In this document: piece by piece, positions 1-8,424 of the stretch
Position numbering within the stretch: position 1 is the first letter of the stretch
How the letters are laid out: every line of letters starts with the position of its first letter
Origin: an uncultured Actinomycetes bacterium
GTDB taxonomy: Bacteria; Actinomycetota; Thermoleophilia; Solirubrobacterales; Solirubrobacteraceae
Reading direction: 5' to 3'
Length of the DNA: 49,370 bases
NCBI GenBank assembly: GCA_937888775.1
Contig: CALAQT010000289.1
Span: 1 to 49,370 of the forward strand
Position numbers and translations under genes: made by a program
Notes under the pieces: generated by a model
The model's input: only the letters and a program-made list of their open reading frames with translations
What the model was told of the DNA's origin: nothing
Database searches by the model: none

Positions 1-45
1 CCACCGAGATCTACACTCTTTCCCTACACGACGCTCTTCCGATCT
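1..45 (+). other. Illumina sequencing adapter left on the contig end
   Basis: These bases match the 3' 45 nt of the standard Illumina P5/TruSeq universal adapter, ending in the familiar GCTCTTCCGATCT. They are not genomic. Reading the opposite strand through the junction yields the well-known artefact peptide GRASCRERV. The genomic sequence starts at 46, in the middle of a gene. Confidence 0.97.
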
Positions 46-1242
46 CGGCGCGACAGCGAGCTTGGTGGCCTTCAGGGCCTTGGCGCGGAGCGCACGGTGG
101 GCGGCGAGCGCGGCGGTGGCTGCGCGGTGGGCGGCGGAGTCGCCGGCGCTGATCGGCTGCGCCTGCTCCTGGGCGACGACGGGTTCGCGTGCGGGCGTGC
201 GCGTCTGGACGCTCGCATACGTGCGTGCGATGTGATGAGCGTGGTGAGCGGGCACGACGGCGTGGTCGGCGGCGACTGCGCCCGCCGTGACGAGCGCCGC
301 GGCGGCGAGGCCGGCGACGGCCTTGGTGGCGAGCGCGCCCGCCCCGGCCGTCATGAGGCCGCCGGTGAAGCTCGCTCCGCCGGTCGCGGCGACTCCGGCC
401 GTGGCTCCCGCCCCGACCGTCGCACCGGCGCCGCCCGCGACGTGGGCACCGCCCGCCGAGGCGGTCGAGCCGAGCTTGGCGAGCAGCAGCTTCTTGACGA
501 GCAGCAGCGGGCCGACCGGCATGATCACGGCGAGCGCGTGGTTGTTGTCCTTCAGCTGCTTCTTGAAAGACATGCAGCGCTCGCACCCGCGCACATGGCG
601 GCGCGCGGGCGTGCTGAGCTTGGTGAGCCCCTCGGCGGTTTCGCCCAGCTCCAGGCGGACCTCCTCGCAGCTGAGCTGCCGCGCCTCGGCGGCCTCGGCT
701 AGTGAGATGCGCGCGCGCACGAGCAAGGACTTCACGGAGGGCACAGTGGTCTCCATGGCCTCGGAGATCTGTTCGTAGGAGAGCGCGTCGATCTCGCGCA
801 GCAGCAGCGCCGTGCGCTGGGTCTCGGGCAGATCATGCACGTCGGCGATGAGCTCGCGGAAGCTCTCCCTGCGCAGCACCTTGTCGCTCGTCGAGAGGCC
901 GTTCTCGGCGAAGTGGATGTCCATCGAGTCGACGCCGGTGGCGGTGGCGCGGCGCAGGTGGTTGAGCGAGCGGTTGCGCGCGATGCGGTAGAGCCACGGC
1001 CGCACGTTGATCGCGCGGTCGTCGGCGAGCACGGCGTTGAAGGCGGCGGCGAAGACCTCCTGGAGCACGTCCTCGGCATCCTCCTTGGAGGCGAGCATGT
1101 GCCGGCAGAAGGAGAGCAGGCGCGTGTTGTAGCGCGCGCACAGCGTCTCGAAGGCAGCATGCTGCCCGCGCCGCGTGAGCGCGATCAGCCGCTCATCCGA
1201 CTGCAGCCGCAGCAGCGCTGACGGACCCCTGAGGCCCGGCAT
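46..1242 (-). CDS. ECF-type sigma-70 factor with C-terminal zinc-finger and membrane tail (3' truncated)
   Basis: The frame is open from an ATG at 1242 to the adapter junction (399 codons, no stop), so the C-terminus is missing. Residues about 25-100 are sigma region 2 (DAEDVLQEVFAAAFNA, then RPWLYRIARNRSLNHLRR). Residues about 138-183 are region 4 (LPETQRTALLLREIDALSYEQIS, then the recognition helix). A zf-HC2-like HxxxCxxC follows (H216, C220, C223, with C192 upstream), then a hydrophobic stretch (AVIMPVGPLLLVKKLLL) and an Ala/Gly-rich segment with a second probable membrane helix. The family directs RNA polymerase to stress or envelope regulons. The zinc-finger tail resembles the anti-sigma domain usually made as a separate protein, so this looks like a self-inhibited sigma factor. 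Start choice: first ATG before the conserved region. Confidence 0.85.
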
Positions 1243-1567
1243 GGTGCCGGTATGTGTTAGGGCGGAAACCTCCACGGACCCTCCAATTGGCTTCGTCCAG
1301 AGCTAAAGACACCGTAGCGACCGAATAGTTGCGGGAGATAAAGACGCAGGCGGGGCTGAGAAACGCCGTGCAGCGCGGGCAATGGACACGCAGATGGGCC
1401 TGCGACGCGGGGTTTTCCCGCAATTGCGGGGCGGCAGCCGGGTGGGGGTGCGGCTCGCTCGCCGCTTGGGCGGTGTCGGTGGCGGGAGGGGCCACCCGGA
1501 CGTGTCCGTTGATTCAGCCGCTGCGCGGTGTCCCGGGATCGTGTCACCCGCACGATACGATCGCACC
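1243..1567. other. Divergent intergenic region between the sigma gene and tRNA-Leu
   Basis: No supported gene. It should hold the sigma-factor promoter (minus strand) and the tRNA-Leu promoter (plus strand). Open frames here have no recognisable domain and run antisense to or through the neighbours. Confidence 0.5.
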
Positions 1568-1651
1568 GCCCGGGTGGACAAACTGGCAAAGTCAGCGGAC
1601 TTAAAATCTGCCGCCCGTGAGGGCCTGCGGGTTCGAATCCCGTCCCGGGCA
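1568..1651 (+). tRNA. tRNA-Leu(UAA)
   Basis: It folds as a type II tRNA. The acceptor stem GCCCGGG/CCCGGGC has discriminator A at 1651. The anticodon stem GCGGA/TCTGC encloses loop CTTAAAA with anticodon TAA, followed by a long variable arm and a T arm with GTTCGAAT. CCA is not encoded. It reads UUA, a rare leucine codon in high-GC actinobacteria (the role of bldA tRNA in Streptomyces). The next gene begins 32 nt downstream. Confidence 0.95.
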
Positions 1652-1682
1652 CCTGCGAAGGGGAACGGGTAGAGTCGCGCGC

Positions 1683-3350
1683 ATGGCCACAGAGAGCGCT
1701 GAGCGCGCGCAGCAGACGAACACCTTCCACGGCGGGCGCCTGATCGCCCGCAGGCTCAAGGCTCACGGCGTGAGCAAGCTGTTCACGCTCTCGGGCGGGC
1801 ACCTGTTCTCGATCTACGACGGCTGTCGCGAGGAGGGCATCGACATCGTGGACGTCCGCCACGAGTCCACCGCGGCGTTCGCCGCGGAGGGCTGGGCGAA
1901 GGTGACGCGCGAGCCCGGCGTGTGCGCGCTGACGGCGGGGCCGGGCGTGACGAACGGGATGAGCGCGATGGCCTCCGCGCAGGCGAACCACTCGCCGATG
2001 GTGATCCTCGGAGGGCGCGCGCCGGCGATGCGCTGGGGGCAGGGCTCGCTGCAGGAGATCGACCACGTGCCGTTCGTGCGACCGCTGACGAAGCTCGCGG
2101 CGACGCCGGGGAGCACCGAGGAGATCCCCGGGCTCGTCGACGACGCGTTCGCCGCTGCGATCGCCCCGCACGGCGGTCCTGCGTTCGTGGACTTCCCGAT
2201 GGACTACGTGTTCATGGAGGCCGCTGAGCCCGAGCCCGCGGATGAGCCGGGCGCGACCGAGGCCGGCGGCAGGGGAGCTCCGGCGGCGTCGATCGAGCGC
2301 GCGGCCGAGCTGCTGCGCGCGGCGGAGCGTCCGGTGATCATGGCGGGCACCGACCTCTACTGGGGTCGCGGCGAGCAGGAGCTCGTGGCGCTGGCCGAGG
2401 CGCTGCGCATCCCCGTGTTCCTCAACGGCCTGGCGCGCGGGTGCATAGCGGCGGATCACGAGCTGTTCTTCTCGCGCGCGCGCCCGCAGGCGCTCAAAGG
2501 GTCCGACGTGGCGCTCGTGGTGGGTGTGCCGATGGACTTCCGCCTCGGCTTCGGCGCGTCCCTCGGCGAGGACACGGAGATCGTGGTGATCGACTCGGCC
2601 GAGCCCGACCGGCGCCATCCGCGGCCGGTGGCGGCAGAGTGCTACGGCGCGGTGGGCGCGACGCTCGCCGACCTGCGGGAGGCCGCGGGCGCGCGTGCGC
2701 TGCCGAGCGAGAGCTGGATCTCGGGGCTGCGCAGCGCCGAGACCGAGCACCGCGACGGCGAGCGCGCCGAGATGGAGGACCCCAGGGGCCCGCTGCACCC
2801 GATGCGCCTCTACGCGGAGCTCGCCTCCGTGCTCGACCGCGACGCGATCGTGATCGGCGACGGCGGCGACTTCGTCTCCTACGCGGGACGCGTCGTCGAC
2901 AGCTACCAGCCCGGGTGCTGGCTGGACCCGGGTCCCTTCGGCTGCCTCGGCTCGGGGCCCGGCTACGCGCTCGCGGCGAAGCTCGCGCGACCGGAGCGCC
3001 AGGTGGTGCTGCTGCTCGGCGACGGCGCGTTCGGCTTCTCGGGCATGGAGTTCGACACACTCGCGCGCCACGGCGTGAACGTGGTGGGCGTGATGGGCAA
3101 CAACGGCATCTGGGCGCTCGAGAAGCACCCGATGGAGTTCCTCTACGGCTACTCCGTCGCGGCCGAGCTGCGACCGGGGACGCGCTATGACCAGGTCGTG
3201 GAGGCGCTCGGCGGCCACGGCGAGCTCGTGGAGCGCCCCGAGGACGTGCGCGCGGCGCTCGAGCGCGCCTTCAGCGCGGGCAAGCCCGCGCTGGTGAACG
3301 TGCTCACGGACCCCACGGTCGTCTACCCGCGGCGCTCCAACCTCGCCTGA
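1683..3350 (+). CDS. ThDP-dependent enzyme of the acetolactate synthase / 2-hydroxyacyl-CoA lyase family
   Basis: 555 aa with the three-domain layout of ThDP enzymes. The N-terminal pyrimidine-binding domain (about 10-180) carries the catalytic Glu in [15 protein letters not shown] and the GPGVTNG loop. A central domain (about 200-340) follows, then the C-terminal pyrophosphate domain (about 385-530) with the metal/ThDP motif [12 protein letters not shown]...NN. Family members decarboxylate a 2-keto acid or cleave a 2-hydroxyacyl-CoA. Substrate cannot be read from the sequence: no regulatory ilvN-like subunit or ilvC lies beside it, so a biosynthetic acetolactate role is unproven. The ATG at 1683 is preferred over the in-frame upstream ATG at 1617, which lies inside the tRNA-Leu gene; a purine-rich GAAGGGGAACGGG precedes it. 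It converges with the ppx gene. Confidence 0.85.
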   Translation: MATESAERAQQTNTFHGGRLIARRLKAHGVSKLFTLSGGHLFSIYDGCREEGIDIVDVRHESTAAFAAEGWAKVTREPGVCALTAGPGVTNGMSAMASAQANHSPMVILGGRAPAMRWGQGSLQEIDHVPFVRPLTKLAATPGSTEEIPGLVDDAFAAAIAPHGGPAFVDFPMDYVFMEAAEPEPADEPGATEAGGRGAPAASIERAAELLRAAERPVIMAGTDLYWGRGEQELVALAEALRIPVFLNGLARGCIAADHELFFSRARPQALKGSDVALVVGVPMDFRLGFGASLGEDTEIVVIDSAEPDRRHPRPVAAECYGAVGATLADLREAAGARALPSESWISGLRSAETEHRDGERAEMEDPRGPLHPMRLYAELASVLDRDAIVIGDGGDFVSYAGRVVDSYQPGCWLDPGPFGCLGSGPGYALAAKLARPERQVVLLLGDGAFGFSGMEFDTLARHGVNVVGVMGNNGIWALEKHPMEFLYGYSVAAELRPGTRYDQVVEALGGHGELVERPEDVRAALERAFSAGKPALVNVLTDPTVVYPRRSNLA

Positions 3351-3394
3351 GGCGGCTCCGCCTGCCCAGGCGACGCCGCCCCGGCTCCGCGCGC

Positions 3395-4321
3395 TCAGCC
3401 CACGCCGGCCAGGCGCAGGGCGCCGCCGTAGAGGATGTCGTGCTCGGAGACCTCCACCTGCTCGAGCTCGAACGAACGCATGGCCTCGGAGAGGACGATC
3501 ATCCCCGCCACGATCGTGGGCGCGCGGTCGGGGTGCAGGCCCACGACCCGGCGGCGCTCCTCTTCGTGCATGTCCGCCAGGCGCGCGAGCAGCAGTTCGA
3601 CGGTGGCGAGCTCCAGCGTGTAGCCGTGCACGCGGGCGGGGTCGTAGGGGTCGAGCGCCTGATCGATCGCGGCCGCCGAAGTGGCGGTGCCGGCGACGGC
3701 GATGCCGAGGCCGACGGGTGCGCGCTCGGCCGCGGGCAGGCCCTCGAGCAGCGCTGAGCGCACGTCGCGCGCGAGAGCCTGGAGCTCGTGCGAGGCGGGC
3801 GGGTCGGTGTGGATGTGGCGCTCGCTCATGCGCACCACGCCCACGGGCAGCGAGACGTGGAAGCCAGCCTCGCGACCGCGGCCCACGATGAACTCAGTCG
3901 AGCCGCCGCCGATGTCGATCACGACCGTCGGCTCGCTCGGCGCGGCGCGCCCGGACATGGCGCCGAGGAAGGAGAGCTGGGCCTCTTCCTCGCCGCGCAG
4001 CACGCGCGCGTCGAGGCCGTAGTCCTCGCGCACCCTCGCGGCAAACTCCGCGCCGTTCGTCGCGTCGCGCACAGCGGAGGTGAGCACGGCCATGTTCGCG
4101 GAGCAGTTGTTCGCGTCGATCGCCTCACGGTATTCCCGCAGCCGCGCGAACACGCGATCGGAGGCCTCCTGCGAGAGGCTGCCCTCGGCGTCCACGCCGG
4201 CGCCGAGGCGCGTGACCTCCGAGCGCCGCAGCACTTCGGTCACCGCGCCGGTGACCTCCTCCACATCGGCGATGAGCAGCCTCGTGGAGTTCGTCCCTAT
4301 GTCCACCACCGCCACGCGCAC
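3395..4321 (-). CDS. ppx: Exopolyphosphatase / guanosine pentaphosphate phosphatase (Ppx/GppA family)
   Basis: 308 aa from a GTG at 4321. It shows the actin-like ATPase fold of the family: phosphate-1 motif VAVVDIGTNSTRLLIAD at the N-terminus, LTSAVRDATN, the EEEAQLSFLGA segment, phosphate-2 motif TVVIDIGGGSTEFIVG, and the adenosine-like motif GIAVAGTATSAAA. The length fits the short actinobacterial form without a C-terminal HD domain. It removes terminal phosphates from polyphosphate and/or pppGpp in the cytosol. The frame stays open upstream across tRNA-fMet, but those residues are not family-like, so the GTG start just before the DIGTNS motif is chosen. Confidence 0.92.
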   Translation of the reverse strand: MRVAVVDIGTNSTRLLIADVEEVTGAVTEVLRRSEVTRLGAGVDAEGSLSQEASDRVFARLREYREAIDANNCSANMAVLTSAVRDATNGAEFAARVREDYGLDARVLRGEEEAQLSFLGAMSGRAAPSEPTVVIDIGGGSTEFIVGRGREAGFHVSLPVGVVRMSERHIHTDPPASHELQALARDVRSALLEGLPAAERAPVGLGIAVAGTATSAAAIDQALDPYDPARVHGYTLELATVELLLARLADMHEEERRRVVGLHPDRAPTIVAGMIVLSEAMRSFELEQVEVSEHDILYGGALRLAGVG

Positions 4322-4422
4322 AGCGAGGATGCTAGAGGGGCGCGCAGCCCGAGGCGCTACGGGCGAGCGACCTCGCGCGAGCCGGCCCTTTGGCGCGTTG
4401 TTTGCTAGAACATGAGTAGCGA

Positions 4423-4498
<76 letters not shown>

Positions 4499-4501
4499 AA
4501 G

Positions 4502-4529
4502 AAAGGCCCTGGTAACCGGGGCCTTTTTT
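4502..4529 (+). terminator. Rho-independent terminator after tRNA-fMet
   Basis: An 8-bp stem AAAGGCCC/GGGCCTTT with a short loop is followed by a T run (TTTTTT). It lies 6 nt past the tRNA and on the island side of the junction, so it was probably brought in by the element. A similar hairpin follows copy 2 of the repeat at 32698. Confidence 0.85.
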
Positions 4530-5428
4530 CGTGGGTTGGGTCTGACGTCGGCTCGGCAAGGTTCCAATAGGGTTCCGTTTGCGCGTTCGCTGGAGCCGTT
4601 GGTGAGCCAGTGCGGAGCCACGGGGTGGGCGTCGGGGATCGCCATTGCCAGCATCGATGCCGTCGCCTCGATGTTGCTGGTCGCGTCCGTAAGAGCAGCG
4701 GCCGAGCGGCACTTCACCGAGCTGTTCGCGCTGCTGGACAGGACGATCGGCGGCTGAGGGCGACCCGGCGTCGCAGGCCGGATCCAGCTACCGCACGCGG
4801 ATCTTCTGCTGGCGGGGTGCTTGCGCTTGCCGGCGATCGTCTCGGTCGCTAGGCATTAGTCATTGGCGTGGTCGAGGGCCGTTGGCCGGCCGGTCGCAGC
4901 TTCAAACGCTGTCTCCCCGATAAGCCGAGAGTCGGAACGCCGTGAATATCCCGAACCGCTAACAGCGGGTGCCACAGCAACGAAATGCGCCTGGCGCCCC
5001 GTTTTCCGGGGCCTTTGCGCGCTCTCGGCCGCGTAGAGGACCACTCGCGTGGACTCTGTGTTTCGGTCGCACTGCTCACCGGACTGCTCACAGCCCATCC
5101 TGTGAGCAGTCCGCTGGGAGCAGTCCGGCAAGGCACGGCGGATCTCGATGCGACGCCGAGCCTCGGTCGCGTCCGGCACAACGGGCGAGTTCGACAGGAC
5201 CGGCAGGCCTCGGTGCCCCGGCTGAGCACGTGCTGAGCGTCTTTGGGGAATCGTTGCAGCCCGTACCGACCACGCTGCGTGACTTGGGCGTCTCCGTCCG
5301 CCGGTCCGGAATCGGACGCCCCGTGGCGACACCTTCGGTCTCGATAGGTGGGGGCTGCCCCATCCAGAAGGGCCGTAGCACCACGAGGCCACACTGTCCG
5401 TTAGATTGCGCGGTCGAGGAACCTTCGA
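4530..5428. other. Left end of island 1, no supported gene
   Basis: It contains an integrase-arm-like pair (AAGGTTCC followed by GGGTTCCGTTT, about 4555-4580) that resembles the sequence upstream of repeat copies 2 and 3. A GC-rich hairpin (GCCCCG/CGGGGC, about 5000-5015) and the inverted repeat at 5080-5113 also lie here. Open frames on both strands show no domain; a 73-codon frame at 4536-4757 might be a gene remnant. Confidence 0.5.
5071..5113. repeat. Perfect 14-bp inverted repeat plus ACTGCTCAC direct repeats
   Basis: CGGACTGCTCACAG (5080-5093) and its exact reverse complement (5100-5113) are separated by 6 nt. ACTGCTCAC also occurs at 5071-5079, 12 nt before the copy at 5083. A matching 12-nt-spaced pair sits beyond the other end of the PARIS-like operon (7994-8014). 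Possible roles are an operator for the downstream operon, a hairpin terminator, or the border of a small mobile cassette. Confidence 0.6.
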
Positions 5429-6799
5429 ATGGCGCATCTTCGGAAAATCACGATCGCCGGACTCTTCGGCCTCTACGATCACGACCTAGATCTGCGTCAA
5501 GATCCGCCGCTCACGATTGTCGCGGGGCCGAACGGCGTTGGGAAGACGACGCTACTGCGACTGACTACCGCGCTGCTCCGGGGCGCCTATCGAGAGCTGC
5601 TGCGGTACGAGTTCGGGACTCTCTCGGTTGAAAACGAGCTAGGCGCGACGATCGAGGTAGAACGCACGGCAGAGCGTGATCTGCCCAGCGAGGCAGCGCT
5701 ATTCACACTTCGATTCCGTCACGGCGTCGGGCCACCACAAGAGGCAACAATCGAAGTGCAGCCGCCGGTAGCTGACTTGATAGCGATGCCTGACTTCCTT
5801 GAGCACTACGACTCAGAAACGTTTGTCGACGTTCGCGATGGCGAACTGATCAGCGAAGACGATGTGCTGTTGCGCTGGGGTGGGCGGGTGCGCGAGCCGA
5901 TTCGCCCGCCGACGCCTCCGGACTGGTTTCACGCCGACGAATGGCGAGTCGACTTCATCGAGACAAAGCGGCTCGACACACTCCTCTCGAGTAGCCTAGT
6001 CGCGAGGCGGCCGGGTCCACGTCTGGGCCCGGGGGTCGCACATGTTGAACGCCGGGGATCACCAATCAACCGATACCTTCAGGTTGTTGCGAACTCTCTC
6101 GAAAATGCGCGTCTCGAGTCCGCGCGCATTAATCAGGCGCGTACAAGCACTGTGGCGCGGAGGCTGCTAGGCGAATACAGCAGTAAGACCGTCAACGTTG
6201 GGCGACTCCGTGAGCGGTACGCACAAGTTGAACGTCATGCGGCTGCCCTCACGGCAAACGGGCTACTCTCGGACAGCTTGGCGGCGCTTCCAGGGGGCAA
6301 GCTAAACCCGACGCAGAAGCGCTTCTTTGAGATGTTTCTCGACGACTTCGAGGCAAAGCTCGAGCCGCTCGATCCAGTGTCGGAAAAGCTCGAGCAGCTG
6401 AGATCCATCATCGGGCACAAGTTCTTGAACAAGGAGCTCGCAATCAGCCCCGAGCATGGCCTGACGTTCGCTGTTGAGCCCGCGGGCAACGAGATCGTCG
6501 CGGACTCCCTCTCGTCGGGGGAGCAGCACGAGCTGGCGCTGATTTCGCGTCTGCTCTTCGACGAGCGCGCTGGGACGACCGTCTTAATCGACGAGCCCGA
6601 GCTTTCGCTTCATGTCAGTTGGCAGCACGAGATGGTGGAGGACCTGCTGGAGATTGCGAGGGTGTCGGACGTGTCCTTCGTGCTCGCGACTCATTCGACC
6701 GCGATCATCAACAATCGTTGGGACATAGTTAATGAGCTAGGCCCACTCGATTTTTCTCCTGACGAGCGGGGGCAACACAAGACGAGTGTCGCGACGTAG
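5429..6799 (+). CDS. ariA: ABC-type AAA ATPase, PARIS AriA-like
   Basis: 456 aa. Walker A GPNGVGKTT lies at 33-41, very near the N-terminus as in the AAA_15/SMC-like group. A variable middle region (about 60-340) holds charged helical stretches. It is followed by the ABC signature LSSGEQ (361-366), Walker B LIDEPELSLH (386-395) and the switch histidine in ATHS (420-423). The downstream gene is a DUF4435 protein only 5 nt away, the arrangement of PARIS. In PARIS, AriA is known to form the ATPase scaffold that holds AriB and senses phage anti-restriction proteins. That assignment rests on architecture, length and partner, not on an alignment. Other two-gene OLD/Gabija-like systems are less likely because the partner lacks an OLD fusion or UvrD helicase. 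A TTA codon lies in the Walker B strand (6584-6586). Confidence 0.7.
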   Translation: MAHLRKITIAGLFGLYDHDLDLRQDPPLTIVAGPNGVGKTTLLRLTTALLRGAYRELLRYEFGTLSVENELGATIEVERTAERDLPSEAALFTLRFRHGVGPPQEATIEVQPPVADLIAMPDFLEHYDSETFVDVRDGELISEDDVLLRWGGRVREPIRPPTPPDWFHADEWRVDFIETKRLDTLLSSSLVARRPGPRLGPGVAHVERRGSPINRYLQVVANSLENARLESARINQARTSTVARRLLGEYSSKTVNVGRLRERYAQVERHAAALTANGLLSDSLAALPGGKLNPTQKRFFEMFLDDFEAKLEPLDPVSEKLEQLRSIIGHKFLNKELAISPEHGLTFAVEPAGNEIVADSLSSGEQHELALISRLLFDERAGTTVLIDEPELSLHVSWQHEMVEDLLEIARVSDVSFVLATHSTAIINNRWDIVNELGPLDFSPDERGQHKTSVAT

Positions 6800-6804
6800 G
6801 GGAG

Positions 6805-7671
6805 ATGGCGACGAGCCTCCAAACGGTCGTCGACCCTGTTGGGGACCTTGTCTCCCGCCTGCGACTCGACCGTTCTGCGCGAGCACGAGGCGCAGTCGTC
6901 GTGGAGGGACCGTCTGATCAACGTGCCTACTCGAGAGCCTTTGGCATCGACAGGCGAAACATCTTTCCCGCCGCGGGGCGGATCAATGTGCTTGGCGTCG
7001 CACGGGTATTAGCGGAGCGGCCCTTGAGTGGTGTGACTTGCGTTGTCGATCGCGACTTTGATGATGCCGCGTCTCGGCTCTCCGAGTTGGATTTCTTGGT
7101 CTTCTCTGATAACGCCGATATGGACATGATGTTGTTTGCGTCCGGGGTGTTAGATAGGGTGGTGGAAGCGTGGGGTACGCGAGCGAAGTTGAGGCAACTC
7201 GGAGGGACGGTCGCCCTCCGGACGCGCGTGTCGCAGTGCGTCGCGCCGCTATCAGCACTCAGGGCGGCGAACGTCGCCGAGCGATGGGGTGTCGCTTTCA
7301 GCACTTTGAAAGTCGTCGACGTAATCGATCAAGAGCTGCTAGAGCTAGAAATTCGCAGGGTGGCCGCAAAACTTGCTAACGCTCTTGTGTCGCCGGGCGA
7401 GCTGGAAGCGAGGAGTTCCGCTCAGCCGCCGACATGCCCCTCCACGGGGATGCCGCTGATGTCAGGCAAGGATGCGGCGGCGGCCGTGGATGCGGCGCTC
7501 AGGAAGCTCGTCGGAAACCTCTCGCATCAGCAGGTCAAGGACGGGGTGGTGGTTCGGAGCCTACGCGTGGGCGTCGGATATGGGGATCTCGCGGGTACCC
7601 CATTCGCCGAGCGCTTCGAGTCGGCCCTTGTGAGCGCTCTCGGACAGGCGACACCGGAGGGCGAGGGGTAG
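6805..7671 (+). CDS. ariB: DUF4435 / TOPRIM-like nuclease, PARIS AriB-like
   Basis: 288 aa with the acidic pattern of DUF4435: Glu in VVVEGPSDQRAY (E34, D38), then CVVDRDFDD (D82, D84, D86), then SDNADMDMMLF (D102, D105, D107), ordered as in a TOPRIM metal site. In known PARIS systems AriB is the toxic effector released from AriA after a trigger and cleaves host tRNA, stopping infection. The start ATG is 5 nt after the ariA stop with GGGGAG immediately upstream, so the two are translated together. Two TTA codons (7009-7011, 7150-7152) are present. The C-terminal third (about 190-288) is less conserved in type and contains a PPTCPSTGMP segment. Confidence 0.68.
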   Translation: MATSLQTVVDPVGDLVSRLRLDRSARARGAVVVEGPSDQRAYSRAFGIDRRNIFPAAGRINVLGVARVLAERPLSGVTCVVDRDFDDAASRLSELDFLVFSDNADMDMMLFASGVLDRVVEAWGTRAKLRQLGGTVALRTRVSQCVAPLSALRAANVAERWGVAFSTLKVVDVIDQELLELEIRRVAAKLANALVSPGELEARSSAQPPTCPSTGMPLMSGKDAAAAVDAALRKLVGNLSHQQVKDGVVVRSLRVGVGYGDLAGTPFAERFESALVSALGQATPEGEG

Positions 7672-7998
7672 GGGAGACGCCGGTGTCGGCTTCCTCGGAC
7701 TCGCGCTGGCCCCAGCCCTTGCCGACGTTTGTACGGTTCGCGGGGAGTCGTACGTGCCACGGCGCTAGTCGCGGTGCCGGTGGGGTGGGTGGAGCCTTTG
7801 GTCATCCTGATCTGGAATGGCCGCTACGAGGCGGACGCCCAGCCATGTCTCGGTGGCGCCAAGACGGCTGTCGTCGAAGGGATCTGCTCAACCTGAGGTG
7901 CGTTTGCTCTTTGCCTCCTCGTTGATGACCGTCTACGAGACTTCCACGGACCTCACGACTTGCAGGGTTTCTTGCCTGTCCCTGCGCGCCATGACTGC
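7672..7998. other. Intergenic region after the PARIS-like operon
   Basis: No supported gene. Its right edge carries two GACTGCT(C/A)ACA repeats (7993-8003 and 8005-8015) with the same 12-nt period as the pair at 5071-5091. They overlap the point where the adjacent truncated gene loses family likeness. Confidence 0.45.
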
Positions 7999-8157
7999 TC
8001 ACAAGACTGCTAACAAACCCACGATTTGCAGGTCGAGGGTGTGCTCTCCGTAGCCGAGCAGCCCCAAGACGGGCATGATCAGCTGGCTGGCGATCGTCGC
8101 CTCGGGCTTGTCGGCCCAGTCGACGGACGCGAGGCGTTGAAGTGTCGGGTCATCCAT
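7999..8157 (-). pseudogene. N-terminal remnant of a type I restriction-like protein
   Basis: 52 codons from an ATG at 8157. The segment ATIASQLIMPVLGLLGYGEHTL resembles the start of HsdR-like or Eco57I-like restriction proteins, where a short helical lead-in ends in LLGYG before the nuclease core. The frame then runs into the ACTGCTCAC-type repeats and stops, and no nuclease motif follows. It looks like a gene beheaded by insertion or deletion. The identification is tentative because so little remains. Confidence 0.35.
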
Positions 8158-8424
8158 TCGTAAGCGTCCTATCCGTGCAGCAAGCAGGGCACGGCCGTCA
8201 CCACGGATCTGACCCGGAGGGGAGACGCCTCCGGGCCTCGTCCGTGGTGCCTCGGCAACAACCCGAGTCGCCCGTCGTATCTCCCGCGAGTCGAGCCTCA
8301 CTACGAGAGAGGGATTCGACCGGCCACGACGCCCATCTATCGCCAACTCTACACTCATCGCAGGCGGAACGCGTACTCACCAAAGTCACCAACACACGTC
8401 CCATGCGATTGCTAGGATGCATTC
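8158..8424. other. Upstream region of the 1320-aa gene
   Basis: No gene. TAGGAT at 8413-8418 is a plausible -10 hexamer only 6 nt before the ATG at 8425, with no ribosome-binding site between, suggesting a leaderless transcript. This is inference from spacing. Confidence 0.35.

Noticed and set aside
1193..1495. Minus-strand frame with CPRCTAFLSPAC that looks like a zinc knuckle
   Set aside because: Overlaps the sigma-factor start region; no conserved context and poor N-terminus.
1257..3218. 653-codon open frame on the minus strand
   Set aside because: It is antisense to the ThDP enzyme gene and tRNA-Leu, Arg/His/Ala-rich, with no domain; a GC-bias shadow.
4536..4757. 73-codon frame at the left end of island 1
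   Set aside because: Only the last 30 residues look coding; no domain or ribosome-binding site. Mentioned as possible remnant only.
4849..5394. Long minus-strand frames across the left end of island 1
   Set aside because: Two overlapping frames of low-complexity composition that run through the inverted repeat; neither has a domain.
7994..8014. ACTGCT(C/A)AC pair as a replication iteron
   Set aside because: Only two copies per site and no replication initiator gene in the island; kept only as a possible border or binding site.
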